Counted from the first letter of the stretch, positions 27,707 to 36,596 are shown. The stretch: 64,000 nt of DNA from Anaerobacillus alkaliphilus (GCF_004116265.1 NZ_QOUX01000046.1:558001-622000), one strand, 5' to 3'. The notes: a model not told the origin generated them from the letters alone. Numbers and translations are program-made.

Positions 27707-28537
27707 TTATAAGTTTTTTTCATGGTTTTTTAAAAACTGTATTGTCGGTCTTGCAAGTTCAGAAAAGGGTTTAGATTTCAGGAAAATAGAGACATCGACA
27801 ATTGTGGTATTGGTGGTATTACACAGTTGTTCATATGGACGAACGTGGTCTTGTAATGAAAATGGTGTGGCATTCATGCAATGAAATATTTTCGTTGGTA
27901 CTGTCATAGCTTTATAATGACTAATATCCATTGAAGATATCGTTAATTCAAGCATATCTATATCAAGTTGGTAGGCTTTCTTTAATTCTTTTAGAAAACG
28001 TTTATAAAATAGTTTATTATTTTTCTCTCGATGAAAATAATCCTTTAAATTTAGGCACGGATTTATCATAACTACAGAACGAAAAACCCCTAGAAGGTTT
28101 GGCACAAGTTTGGCCGCAACTAGAGCTCCCATCCCTTCAGCAATGATGTGTACCTTTCTATTTAGAATTTCTTTCTTCATAACTTCCTCATATAATCTTT
28201 GCAAGTAATAACACGCTTCTTCACTTCCCCAATTCCTTCCGAATAAATTAGAGGAAACGACAGTATATCCCGCTTTTTTTAGCTCTTTAATGAACTCAAC
28301 TTGATCAGGACGCTGGTGCCACGAACTTGTATTCGACTGAACATAATTGTTTACATCACCGATAATAAAAACTGCAAATCCATTTGGTTTACTAGGTAAG
28401 TGAATGACGTTCCACTCTTCTCCAACAAGAAAAAATCTCTCTTTAATTGCCATTTCGTGATCCCTCGCATAGGTTTCTTCTTTATAATGTATGCAGGGAT
28501 TTTCTTTGATTGACAGAACAAAGCCTATTTTATTCAT
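27707..28537 (-). CDS. yjaU: Alpha/beta-hydrolase-like protein YjaU
   Basis: 276 aa, cytoplasmic. An alpha/beta-hydrolase pattern is visible: the nucleophile-elbow region HIIAEGMGALVAAKL, where the usual GxSxG Ser is replaced (AEGMG), and a late His segment. Central segments are GFAVFIIGDVNNYV and VVSSNLFGRNWGSEEAC. The lack of a nucleophile Ser suggests a non-canonical or non-enzymatic role. Position next to yjaV and yjzC agrees with B. subtilis yjaU. Starts inside the stop codon of the upstream small ORF. Confidence 0.7.
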   Translation of the reverse strand: MNKIGFVLSIKENPCIHYKEETYARDHEMAIKERFFLVGEEWNVIHLPSKPNGFAVFIIGDVNNYVQSNTSSWHQRPDQVEFIKELKKAGYTVVSSNLFGRNWGSEEACYYLQRLYEEVMKKEILNRKVHIIAEGMGALVAAKLVPNLLGVFRSVVMINPCLNLKDYFHREKNNKLFYKRFLKELKKAYQLDIDMLELTISSMDISHYKAMTVPTKIFHCMNATPFSLQDHVRPYEQLCNTTNTTIVDVSIFLKSKPFSELARPTIQFLKNHEKNL

Positions 28538-28649
28538 AATCCTTTAAATCACCTTGTAATTCCTCAATCCTTTCTTTCCCATGTGACGTTAAGTTTGAGT
28601 TTTTTTGAGCTAGCAAAGCTTCTAATTCTTCCCTTTTTTCCTTTTCCAA
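28530..28649 (-). CDS. Small charged coiled-coil-like protein (39 aa)
   Basis: TTG-start ORF encoding MEKEKREELEALLAQKNS, then ERIEELQGDLKDYE: a Glu/Lys/Leu-rich amphipathic helix. GGAGGG lies 8 bp upstream of the TTG, and the stop overlaps the yjaU start (ATGAATAA arrangement), implying translational coupling. No known family. Short length and weak start keep confidence moderate. Confidence 0.55.
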   Translation of the reverse strand: MEKEKREELEALLAQKNSNLTSHGKERIEELQGDLKDYE

Positions 28650-28757
28650 TTAGTTTTCCCTCCGAACTATTATTAAGCTTAGAATATACAACTGAGCTCT
28701 ATTTCATATTATTTTTATAATAATCCTAGCTTAGAATATTTATTCTTCTTTTTATTA

Positions 28758-28948
28758 GGCTCTTTTCGTAAACATTGTGGCTTTTTATCCTAAAATAATC
28801 GGAAAAATACCCTAGATGAAGATATCAGCCAATAAATTTTGTAAGAAAAGAACAATACTTACTAAATTAGTTGTGAATTCTTTGTATTTTGTGTAAAAAT
28901 CCGGTTTTTGGGATTTTTACGAAAGCAACAAACTTTGCGAAAACATCC
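28758..28948 (+). mobile_element. MITE-like element, copy 3 (191 bp)
   Basis: Same element, plus orientation; one base shorter and with a diverged right end (ACATCC instead of ACAGCC). The flanks TTTTATTA and ATTATAAA do not form a clear 8-bp duplication, suggesting decay. Located between the small ORF upstream of yjaU and yjzC. Confidence 0.85.
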
Positions 28949-28979
28949 ATTATAAAAAGAAAAGTAACAGCTAATGCTG

Positions 28980-29165
28980 TTACCTTCCGAATTTACTTTT
29001 ATATGTCCATTTGCGATTTTGATTACTTGTTTCTGGAAAAGAATCGCCAGCTTTCAGCTTAACACTTTTGGGATTTTGAACCATATCCCCAGTCTCACCG
29101 ATCTCAACATAAATACCATTATTAGGTGCTTTTTGTCCATGGGTAAATTGACGACTTTGTCCCAT
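28980..29165 (-). CDS. yjzC: YjzC family small protein
   Basis: 61 aa, MGQSRQFTHGQKAPNNGIYV then EIGETGD and KLKAGDSFPET...NRKWTYK. These match B. subtilis YjzC closely from memory. The start is placed at the ATG at 29165, because GGGGAG is 8 bp upstream; the GTG 9 bp earlier overlaps that ribosome-binding site. Function unknown. In B. subtilis it is next to argF; here an 11.5-kb respiratory island separates them. Confidence 0.85.
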   Translation of the reverse strand: MGQSRQFTHGQKAPNNGIYVEIGETGDMVQNPKSVKLKAGDSFPETSNQNRKWTYKSKFGR

Positions 29166-29253
29166 TATCTTCACTCCCCAATTTTTTTAATGAGTAACTC
29201 TTATTTAATATGAGTTATCTTGGTTAAGATTATTTTGGGAAGTTCAGGTTCAA

Positions 29254-29970
29254 TTAGTAAAAGAACCCGATAATAACTAAAAATAAAACACTGTTTGCGA
29301 TTTCTATAAGGCCAATTTGAATCGGTTTATAACGAATATCCCTTGGCATGAACCATGTTTTCATCGCACCAATTAGAAACGCAAATGCAACTAGGGGATG
29401 GATAACTAAAAATAATATGATAGTAAAACCGTGAAAAACATGTGATGCCCATAAAAACCTGATATTTCCTTTTTCACGAATGAGTGTTTTTACATGAAAA
29501 ACACTTGCAGTGAAAAAGATAATGTTAATTAACATCAGCCAAATCGCTTTTTGATCAATCACTCCTAAACCTAGGTAATAGGAAATAATGACGAGAAACG
29601 ATAATGCTGTAATAGCTATAACATCATTGATAAATAATCGCTCTTTCTTTATTTTTGCAAAGTATATATTTAGTGTAAATAACGGTAAAATGAATAAGCT
29701 AATTAAGAAAATCTTTGGTGTAAAATAAATTAAAGGTACCGTAAACAACAAGCCAATACTCACATATATAAGCAAAGAGGGTAAAATCTCTTTGTTTAGC
29801 TTTGGTTTTCTAATATAGGCAAATAATGGACCTGATGAAAAGTAAAAAGCTAGGACACCAATAAAGAAAATAAAATGTAAAAAAGTGGTACCACTAGCAA
29901 ACATTCCTAACATAAACGGAACGATTAACATTGCCCAAGCCCCATGCTCCCGTGGAATAAACCATTTCAT
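29254..29970 (-). CDS. ywiC: YwiC-like membrane protein
   Basis: 238 aa with about seven TM helices. The N-terminal signature MKWFIPREHGAWAMLIVPF is characteristic of YwiC-like proteins, a family distantly similar to UbiA-type prenyltransferases. In B. subtilis ywiC sits beside narK-fnr and narGHJI; here it is likewise near fnr and narK. A candidate Fnr box with a matching -10 lies upstream. Function unknown; a link to anaerobic growth is inferred from context. Confidence 0.85.
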   Translation of the reverse strand: MKWFIPREHGAWAMLIVPFMLGMFASGTTFLHFIFFIGVLAFYFSSGPLFAYIRKPKLNKEILPSLLIYVSIGLLFTVPLIYFTPKIFLISLFILPLFTLNIYFAKIKKERLFINDVIAITALSFLVIISYYLGLGVIDQKAIWLMLINIIFFTASVFHVKTLIREKGNIRFLWASHVFHGFTIILFLVIHPLVAFAFLIGAMKTWFMPRDIRYKPIQIGLIEIANSVLFLVIIGFFY

Positions 29971-30010
29971 CTATAAAACCCCCTCTTTACGAGAACTTAC
30001 TTATGATTTT

Positions 30011-30053
30011 ATTTTACTGTAATAATATTATGATCTAAGTGATTATTATCACA
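30011..30053 (-). promoter_or_regulatory. Candidate Fnr-dependent promoter of ywiC
   Basis: AGTGA-TTATTA-TCACA (30038-30053) matches the Fnr box at 9 of 10 positions. With the box at -41.5 the expected -10 (30011-30016) reads TAAAAT on the minus strand. A further palindrome, TCACA-CAAT-TGTGA, lies at 30067-30080 in the same divergent region. Confidence 0.6.
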
Positions 30054-30152
30054 GTTTCTATCTACTTCACACAATTGTGATATTTTATACTGTTGTAATA
30101 GAGTTTTCTTGTTACTATCAAGGTATAAGACTAACTACAGGGGTTGATTTGT

Positions 30153-30692
30153 TTGTTACAAGTTACTTTTCAATATCAGGGACAACAACCTGTTTTTGAA
30201 ACATTAAAAAGTCTTCATTTTAACTATGACAACGGAAAGTATATCTCAAATGAAAATGCTTATAGAGCAACTATTACTCATGCTGCTGAAACGAAACAAT
30301 TACTTTTAACATTTTCTAAAGAGCTTTCTTTCGATCAATATAAGCATCTTCATAAAGTAGTTAAAACCATTGCTGAAAACATTGGAGCATCAGTTGACGA
30401 TCACCTTGCTTTAATGGGGTATTTGGAAGATGGAAGTGAGGCTTTTATCGTTAGTGGGTGGGAACAATGGGTACGTTTTTTGGAGACAGCAAAACACGTC
30501 TCGATGGAAGGGCAAAAGGTTCAAGTATACCAAGACCAACAACTCAAAGGTGAAGGAATATTACTAGAAGCTCATAAAGACGAAACTGACAATAGCCATT
30601 TTCGAATTATCAGTTGCACCATATTAAGCAAAAGTGGCGAACAAGTTTTTTCAGGAAATAATTTGTTAATACTAGCAACTGGTGAATTTTAA
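30153..30692 (+). CDS. Hypothetical protein
   Basis: 179 aa, soluble, with no signal peptide or cysteine cluster. Segments FSKELSFDQYKHLHKVVKTIAE and GQKVQVYQDQQLKGEGILLEA suggest an alpha/beta N-terminal domain and a beta-rich C-terminal domain. TTG start at 30153 with AGGGG 9 bp upstream is preferred to the TTG at 30144 adjoining that motif. Not recognised. It diverges from ywiC and converges on fnr, so it may belong to the anaerobic island. Confidence 0.6.
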   Translation: MLQVTFQYQGQQPVFETLKSLHFNYDNGKYISNENAYRATITHAAETKQLLLTFSKELSFDQYKHLHKVVKTIAENIGASVDDHLALMGYLEDGSEAFIVSGWEQWVRFLETAKHVSMEGQKVQVYQDQQLKGEGILLEAHKDETDNSHFRIISCTILSKSGEQVFSGNNLLILATGEF

Positions 30693-30730
30693 AATCCTTA
30701 AGAAATTAGAAACTCAAATAAGTTCCAAAA

Positions 30731-30763
30731 GAAAAACGACATGAACGTTTCATGTCGTTTTTC
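30731..30763. terminator. Bidirectional terminator
   Basis: GAAAAACGACATGAA / TTCATGTCGTTTTTC stem with a tiny loop, between the hypothetical gene and fnr. Its right edge touches the fnr stop codon. Confidence 0.85.
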
Positions 30764-31473
30764 TATATTGTGCAAATTTCTACAGGACAGTCTCCACAAT
30801 GCAAATAGTCCTTTAAAAATTGCATATCTTTAATTGTAATTAGTCCTTTTTCAACAGATATGATCTTATCTTTCTTTAAATCATTAAGCATACGATTAAT
30901 ACTTTCCCTCGTAGTGCCGATGTAGCTAGCAATATCTTGGTTAGTTAACTGAACATTTATTATAATACCGTCATCTGTTTTGACACCGTAGGAATTACTG
31001 AAACGAATTAAAGTTGAGTAAAAGGCACCAGTTTTTCCACAGAGGATTAAATCTCGAAACTTCGCTTGAGTAGATTGTGTATGTCTTGCAAACCACTTCA
31101 TAAAAGCAACCGCAATTTCACCATTTCGGCGAAAAATATCTTCTAGTACAGGACGATCAAATTTTACTAAAACCGCATCTTCAATCACTTCAGCCGTCAC
31201 ACTAATGGACATATCATTAAATAAGCCTACTTCCCCCACAAGCTCATCCTTTTGTTTTAAATGAACACTAAACTCTTTTCCATCAGCAGTCATTTTACTT
31301 AGACGAACTCTCCCAGAACGAACTAGGAATACATTTTCAGGAAAATCACCTTCGTGAAATAAAAACGTCCCACTCTTTGCATTTATTTCCAAGCCAATCG
31401 ATAATAACAAGTCTTGGTTTTCTTTTGACAATTCATTAAAGAAGCGCTTCATTTCCAGCTCTTTCTTTTCCAT
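30763..31473 (-). CDS. fnr: Anaerobic regulator Fnr
   Basis: 236-aa Crp/Fnr protein. Beta-roll (residues 12-130), dimerisation helix, and winged helix with recognition segment QDIASYIGTTRESINRML. It ends LHCGDCPVEICTI. The C-x2-C-x4-C tail is the cluster-binding signature of B. subtilis Fnr, which needs its [4Fe-4S] cluster to activate narK, narGHJI and arfM. Its position beside narK and ywiC matches that species. No perfect Fnr box was found in front of this gene itself. The likely activator for the TGTGA-N6-TCACA promoters in this window. Confidence 0.93.
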   Translation of the reverse strand: MEKKELEMKRFFNELSKENQDLLLSIGLEINAKSGTFLFHEGDFPENVFLVRSGRVRLSKMTADGKEFSVHLKQKDELVGEVGLFNDMSISVTAEVIEDAVLVKFDRPVLEDIFRRNGEIAVAFMKWFARHTQSTQAKFRDLILCGKTGAFYSTLIRFSNSYGVKTDDGIIINVQLTNQDIASYIGTTRESINRMLNDLKKDKIISVEKGLITIKDMQFLKDYLHCGDCPVEICTI

Positions 31474-31664
31474 TTAAGAAAACCTCTTTTCCATAATTTT
31501 TTAAATAGTTATATTAATTATTATCTTAACACTATCATAATGGTAATTAAAGAGATCAAACCACGTATTTATGGATGGTTTTTGTCAATATTGTGTACAT
31601 ATTAAATTATTTTATCATGAACAGATATACAAAGTAAAACATGATATGGAGGCAATTAATTGAA

Positions 31665-31689
31665 AAAGGGTACCATTTAGGCACCCTTT
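31665..31689 (-). terminator. Terminator of narK
   Basis: Minus-strand AAAGGGT...ACCCTTT followed by TTTTTCA, about 50 bp past the narK stop. The remaining 31474-31664 stretch is AT-rich and should hold the fnr promoter. Confidence 0.75.
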
Positions 31690-31737
31690 ACATATTATAC
31701 CAACAAATTGTTAACTATCAGCTAAATCATTCCTAAA

Positions 31738-33033
31738 TTAACACTTAACCTCTGCATTTTTACGTGAGTAGAAGTACCAAGTAACGAATAAGCTCGCAAC
31801 ATAGTAAGCTATGAAAATATATAAGGCCGTGTTTGCCATTCCTGTTGTATCAATAGACCATCCAAAGATCTTCGGAATTAAGAATGCGCCATAAGCTCCA
31901 ATTGCTGACGTCCATCCTAATACAGCCGCAGCCTCTTTTGGGTTGTTAAAAATAAATGGGATCATTCTAAATGTTGATCCATTAGCAATACCTGTTGTCA
32001 CAAATAGGATAAGGAACATAATGAGAAATCCTGTAAAGTTTCCTTGGTTATAGAAATATAGAACTCCTAATGTAGCACCAATCATAACAATAATGTCAAT
32101 AAAAGTTACAATTGCACCACCAACTTTATCTGATAGCCAGCCACCAAATGGACGAATCAACGCACCTACTAATGGTCCAAGAAACGCAAACTGTAAAGCA
32201 TTTACCTCAGGAAATTCAGTTCGAATTAATAACGGAAAAGCGGCTGAATATCCAATAAAAGAACCAAAGCACATAACGTAAAGGAAAGTCATAATCCACG
32301 TATGCTTGTTTTTGAAAATAACTGCTTGCTCCTTCACTGAAGCTTTTGTTCCCGGTAAATTATCCATCCCAAAGATTGCAGCAATTACTGTTAAGATAAT
32401 CGGAATTACCCAAACAAACGCTGCATTTTGGATCCAGACATTTGAACCATCTGGTAAAACTTGCGGATTGCCTGCTACTGCTCCAAAAACTCCCATTGTC
32501 ACAACTAGCGGGGCAATGAATTGTACAGCACTTACTCCTAAGTTACCAATACCTGCATTTAACCCTAATGCAGTACCTTTTGCTTTCTTCGGATAGAAGA
32601 AGCTGATATTTGCCATTGATGAAGCAAAATTCCCTCCACCTAGACCACAAAGCGCTGCTAAAATTGCCATAGTCATAAACGTTGTTTCTGGATTTTGGAC
32701 AGCAATTCCTATTCCAATTGCCGGTATTAAAAGTGACGCTGTACTGATAATTGTCCAGTTACGTCCACCAAAAATTGGTACAACAAATGTGTAAATAATG
32801 CGTAGCGTTGCACCTGTCAGTCCTGGAAGAGCAGCTAGTGTAAATAATTCAGATTTCGTAAAGTTAAATCCAATGTCATTTAAACTTGCTGCTGTTACTG
32901 ACCAAATTTGCCAAACTGCAAATGCTAGTAATAAAGCCGGAATGGAAATCCAAAGGTTTCGACTGGCGTGTCTTTTCCCTTCAGCTTCCCAAAACTGTTC
33001 ATTTTCTGGCTCCCATCTTGTTATTCTAGCCAT
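31738..33033 (-). CDS. narK: Nitrate/nitrite MFS transporter NarK
   Basis: 431 aa, 12 TM helices, major facilitator superfamily. The nitrate/nitrite-porter glycine-rich signatures are present: LCGLGGGNFASSMANISFFYPK and GLNAGIGNLGVS, with an Arg in TLRIIYTF. It imports nitrate or exchanges nitrate for nitrite. It is the distal gene of the cytochrome b / molybdoenzyme / ferredoxin / Rieske cluster, which supports nitrate as the substrate of that complex. Confidence 0.92.
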   Translation of the reverse strand: MARITRWEPENEQFWEAEGKRHASRNLWISIPALLLAFAVWQIWSVTAASLNDIGFNFTKSELFTLAALPGLTGATLRIIYTFVVPIFGGRNWTIISTASLLIPAIGIGIAVQNPETTFMTMAILAALCGLGGGNFASSMANISFFYPKKAKGTALGLNAGIGNLGVSAVQFIAPLVVTMGVFGAVAGNPQVLPDGSNVWIQNAAFVWVIPIILTVIAAIFGMDNLPGTKASVKEQAVIFKNKHTWIMTFLYVMCFGSFIGYSAAFPLLIRTEFPEVNALQFAFLGPLVGALIRPFGGWLSDKVGGAIVTFIDIIVMIGATLGVLYFYNQGNFTGFLIMFLILFVTTGIANGSTFRMIPFIFNNPKEAAAVLGWTSAIGAYGAFLIPKIFGWSIDTTGMANTALYIFIAYYVASLFVTWYFYSRKNAEVKC

Positions 33034-33072
33034 TTTTAACTCCCCCTATAGAAAATTGTTCTATATTTATGT

Positions 33073-33264
33073 CTATTTGTATTCAACCTTACGCCACTGC
33101 AAGAAAACAAGTAGCGCAATAAAAGCAGAAACGATACTTACCCCACTATAAATCAAGATTGACTTGTATTCCCTTCCGTAGTAAGCCTCAACAGTCCACT
33201 GTACCATGATGACGTTAATAATGATCGTAGCAATAATAATTCCCCAACAAGTTTTCTTACCCAT
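33073..33264 (-). CDS. Small two-TM membrane protein in the nitrate-reductase-like cluster
   Basis: 63 aa: MGKKTCWGIIIATIIINVIM (TM1), a short YYGREYK loop, a second TM (SVSIVSAFIALLVFLQW) and a basic end. It overlaps the Rieske gene stop by 8 bp and precedes narK by 39 bp. The tight overlap suggests it is the membrane anchor or partner of the Rieske protein. No family recognised. Confidence 0.65.
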   Translation of the reverse strand: MGKKTCWGIIIATIIINVIMVQWTVEAYYGREYKSILIYSGVSIVSAFIALLVFLQWRKVEYK

Positions 33265-33790
33265 GGCGATACTGCCTCCCTACTGCATAAACAATTCCTT
33301 TATCCACCTCAATCTCAATTAATGGAAGCTCGCGTTGTGGTGGACCTGCTTTAGGATGGCCATTGTTCACATCAAAATAACCTGCATGACATGGACATAA
33401 TAGAACATCCTGAGTTTTCTCATAGAAGACCGGGCACATTAGATGTGTACAAGCACTATTGTATGCCTTCAGATCGCCATTCACAGTATGAATTAATAGA
33501 GCAGGATCTTTATCTGTTGGATAGTAGAACGTTACCGAATCCCCCTGTGGTAAATCTGCCAATTTCGCAATTTCAACTCTCTCATAATTTTTTTCAGCTA
33601 TCCCCAGCATTGCTTTTACTGAGAAAGGGATCGTGGCTACACCTAAAGCAACAGATGTACCTACGGCAGTTTTTAGAAATGCACGACGGTTATATTTTAA
33701 GTCATCTTCTTGATTGAGATTATCTACTAAGTTAATCATGTCATCGTTTGTATCTTTTTGATTACGTGCTAGCTTTTTTTTACATGTCAT
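33257..33790 (-). CDS. Tat-exported Rieske [2Fe-2S] protein
   Basis: 177 aa, QcrA-type. Twin-arginine motif NRRAFLKTAVGTS with hydrophobic helix (residues 35-60), then a Rieske domain with CTHLMCP (about residue 127) and LCPCHAGYFD. In bc-type complexes this protein oxidises menaquinol at the outer face. Here it sits among genes for a nitrate-reductase-like enzyme without a cytochrome bc partner, which is unusual. AGGG ribosome-binding site. A strong hairpin separates it from the ferredoxin gene upstream. Confidence 0.88.
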   Translation of the reverse strand: MTCKKKLARNQKDTNDDMINLVDNLNQEDDLKYNRRAFLKTAVGTSVALGVATIPFSVKAMLGIAEKNYERVEIAKLADLPQGDSVTFYYPTDKDPALLIHTVNGDLKAYNSACTHLMCPVFYEKTQDVLLCPCHAGYFDVNNGHPKAGPPQRELPLIEIEVDKGIVYAVGRQYRHG

Positions 33791-33821
33791 GATGTTTACC
33801 CTCCATTCACATATTTGAAAA

Positions 33822-33852
33822 ACTTAAAGCGAGGGCACCCCTCGCTTTAAGT
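33822..33852 (-). terminator. Intra-operon terminator or attenuator
   Basis: 14-bp perfect stem ACTTAAAGCGAGGG / CCCTCGCTTTAAGT with 3-nt loop; the minus strand continues TTTTTCAAA. It stands between the ferredoxin and Rieske genes, only about 30 bp before the Rieske start. A second smaller hairpin (TGAGGAA/TTCCTCA) lies at 33852-33870. Confidence 0.8.
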
Positions 33853-33877
33853 GAGGAAGGGTTTTCCTCAATACTTA

Positions 33878-34420
33878 TTAGTCACTGTATACTCCGAAAA
33901 ATTCAGGTACATATTGCCATTTATCTTGCTCTGAAGGTTTCTTCCCTTCAATTAAGTTCATTTGCGTTCTACGACGACGTAATGCTTGCATTTCATCAAA
34001 ATCGATGAAACGAATTGCATCACTCGGACATACAGATGCACACATTGGTGAAATCCCGTGCTGTGTTCTGTCATAACACATGTCACACTTATACATTTTA
34101 TTCTCTTCAAAATCGAATTTTGGAATACCAAATGGACATCCAAACGTACAGTTTCTACAGCCGATACATTTCTCTTCCATTGCTGATAGAACTACTCCTT
34201 CAGGAGTTATTTGAATAGCGTTAGCAGGACATACCCTTGCACATGCTGGATCCTTACATTGCATACAAAGCATTGGAAATGTTTGACGACTTTCCATGAA
34301 ATCAACATACTCAACATAGTTACGTTCCTTCGCATCATGCCCACCACATTCACGACATGCGGCTTGACATGAGCGGCAACCTATACAACGTTCGAATTCA
34401 AGATACATTATTTTATTCAT
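33878..34420 (-). CDS. Four-cluster ferredoxin subunit (DmsB/PsrB/NarH-like)
   Basis: 180 aa with four cysteine groups: CIGCRSCQAAC, CMQCKDPACARVCP, CIGCRNCTFGCP and CDMC...CASVCP. This is the arrangement of electron-transfer subunits carrying four [4Fe-4S] clusters in molybdopterin oxidoreductases. No Tat signal, so it is cytoplasmic. It follows the catalytic subunit by 22 bp and would wire the cytochrome b subunit to the molybdoenzyme. Confidence 0.92.
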   Translation of the reverse strand: MNKIMYLEFERCIGCRSCQAACRECGGHDAKERNYVEYVDFMESRQTFPMLCMQCKDPACARVCPANAIQITPEGVVLSAMEEKCIGCRNCTFGCPFGIPKFDFEENKMYKCDMCYDRTQHGISPMCASVCPSDAIRFIDFDEMQALRRRRTQMNLIEGKKPSEQDKWQYVPEFFGVYSD

Positions 34421-34442
34421 TATCGTTCCTCCTCCTAGCGAT

Positions 34443-36566
34443 TTACACTTTCTCTATTTTCACAGCACAAACTTTAAACTCTGGCATCCTTGAAGTTGGA
34501 TCAAGGGCTGGATTTGTTAATTGGTTAATTGAAAGCTCTTTACCCCAGTGATAAGGAACGAATACATGATCATTTCGGATTGCTTTTGTTAAACGTACAT
34601 CGACAACCATTGACGAGCGTGGAGTCGTTAACTTCACTTTATCTCCATTCGCTAAGTTGTATTGACTAGCCAACTCTGGATGTAACTCAGCGTATGGAAG
34701 TGGACATTGCTCCATTAAGAATTTCACACGACGAGTTTGCGTACCTGATAAATAATGGAAGACAACTCGACCAGTCGTTAATGTATGTGGATAGTTAGCA
34801 GTAGGTATCTCTGCAGGTGCTTGCCAGTCAACAACGGCTAGATTTGCTTTTCCATTTGGTGTATCAAACTTCTCTTTAAACATTGTCGGTGTTCCAGGAT
34901 GGTCTTCAGAAGGACAAGGCCAAAAGACTCCATCTTCTTTATCAATACGATCATATGTGATTCCATAATAATCAGCTTTTCCACCTTTTGTTGCAATACG
35001 GAATTCTTCATAAATTTGTGGAACATTTTCATAAGGAAAGAAGTTTCCTCTACCCATACGCTCAGCAATTGCCTTCATAATTTGCCAATCTGTTTTTGAC
35101 TCGCCGATTGGATCTTTTACTTTACGAATACGAATAACGCGACCTTCCAAATTCGTTGTAGTACCTTCATCTTCGGCCCAAGTTGTGGCTGGAAGAATAA
35201 CATCTGCAAACTCTGCAGTTTCTGACATGAAGAAGTCACTTACGACTAAAAAATCTAATTTTCTAAAGCTATCCCATACATATTCTGTATTAGGTGCGGA
35301 AACCGCTGGGTTACTACACATGACGTGCATTGCACGAATATTTCCTTGTTGAATTTCATCAAACATCTCATAAGCAGATACACCTGCTTTTGGCATTTCT
35401 TCTGGTTTAATTCCCCAAACTCCAGCTACATACTTCACGTGTTCTGGGTCAGCTATTTTACGATACCCTGGAAGAGCATCTGCTTTTTGTCCGTGCTCAC
35501 GACCACCTTGACCATTTCCTTGACCAGTAACGGTTGCTACACCTGACGCAAACTTCCCAATTTGTCCTCTGAGCAATGCCATTGAAGTATAGATACAGAC
35601 GTTATCAACACCTTTAGACTGTTGTTCAATCCCGCGGCAGAACATAACCACAGATCTTGGCGATTGCCCATAAATACGTGCTGCTTTTTCAAGTTTTTCA
35701 ACTGTTACACCTGTAATTTTTGAAGTATACTCAGGAGTAAATAGTTTAACCATCTCCTTCATTTCTTCAAAATTGTTACAGCGTTCGTTTACATACTCTT
35801 CATCAACATAACCATCACGAACGAGGATGTGTAACATACAGTTAGCTAGTGCAGAGTCAGAACCAGATTTAATATCTAAATGAACATCTGCTAGACGAGC
35901 AATTTGAGTTTCACGAGGGTCTACGACAATCATTTTTGCTCCTTTGTCTCTAGCTTTCCATAACCATTGAATAGATGTTGGGTGACATTCTGCTGCGTTC
36001 CAACCAGAGATGAAGAAACAATCAGTGTGCTCAAGTTCTGTCCAAGGTAACGTAGAACCACGGTCAGTACCTAGTGTTTTCATAAATCCGCCAGCTGCAG
36101 AACTCATACAAAAACGACCGTTATAATCAACAAAGCGAGTTCCTAATGCTACGCGAGCATATTTTCCTACTAGGTAACATTTTTCATTGGTCATTGATAC
36201 CCCACCATAAACTGATAAAGCATCCTTCCCATGTTTTGCTTGAAGTTCTTTAAAGTTTTTCTCTATTAGATCAAGAGCTTCATTCCAGCTAGCTCTTACA
36301 AATTGACCATTTTTCTTTATTAGAGGTGTTGTAATTCTTTCATCATGATCGACTGTTTGATACGCAGTGACACCTTTCGGACACATCTTACCTAAAGTCA
36401 CAGGCCAATCATATCGAGGTTCTACTCCAACAACCTTCCCCGTTTTTTCATTTAATCTAATATGCATTCCACATTGCATCCCGCAATAACAGCAATGAGT
36501 AGTTATTAATTTTTCACCTTCACGGTGCAAATTTTTGACGCCTTCTTTAGCTAGAAACTGTGTCAT
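34443..36566 (-). CDS. Molybdopterin oxidoreductase, Nas/Nap-type nitrate-reductase-like catalytic subunit
   Basis: 707 aa, the size of assimilatory (NasC/NarB) and NapA-type enzymes rather than the roughly 1200-aa NarG. An N-terminal [4Fe-4S] site CCYCGMQC with the fourth Cys in GKMCPKG. The likely Mo-ligand Cys lies in YNGRFCMSSAAGG, followed by SGWNAAECHPTS and the C-terminal cofactor-binding domain (TTGRVVFHYLSGTQTRR). No Tat signal, so it acts in the cytoplasm. The operon partners and narK suggest a respiratory nitrate reductase built on a Nas-type subunit. Formate dehydrogenase or another oxyanion reductase remains possible. Confidence 0.88.
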   Translation of the reverse strand: MTQFLAKEGVKNLHREGEKLITTHCCYCGMQCGMHIRLNEKTGKVVGVEPRYDWPVTLGKMCPKGVTAYQTVDHDERITTPLIKKNGQFVRASWNEALDLIEKNFKELQAKHGKDALSVYGGVSMTNEKCYLVGKYARVALGTRFVDYNGRFCMSSAAGGFMKTLGTDRGSTLPWTELEHTDCFFISGWNAAECHPTSIQWLWKARDKGAKMIVVDPRETQIARLADVHLDIKSGSDSALANCMLHILVRDGYVDEEYVNERCNNFEEMKEMVKLFTPEYTSKITGVTVEKLEKAARIYGQSPRSVVMFCRGIEQQSKGVDNVCIYTSMALLRGQIGKFASGVATVTGQGNGQGGREHGQKADALPGYRKIADPEHVKYVAGVWGIKPEEMPKAGVSAYEMFDEIQQGNIRAMHVMCSNPAVSAPNTEYVWDSFRKLDFLVVSDFFMSETAEFADVILPATTWAEDEGTTTNLEGRVIRIRKVKDPIGESKTDWQIMKAIAERMGRGNFFPYENVPQIYEEFRIATKGGKADYYGITYDRIDKEDGVFWPCPSEDHPGTPTMFKEKFDTPNGKANLAVVDWQAPAEIPTANYPHTLTTGRVVFHYLSGTQTRRVKFLMEQCPLPYAELHPELASQYNLANGDKVKLTTPRSSMVVDVRLTKAIRNDHVFVPYHWGKELSINQLTNPALDPTSRMPEFKVCAVKIEKV

Positions 36567-36596
36567 AATATATCCTCCTCTATGAGAAAAGCTCTT

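Noticed and set aside
30067-30080. TCACA-CAAT-TGTGA palindrome near the ywiC Fnr box
   Set aside because: Half-sites are in the inverted order and spacing relative to an Fnr box, and it does not match the Rex consensus TTGTGAAN4TTCACAA; no regulator can be assigned.
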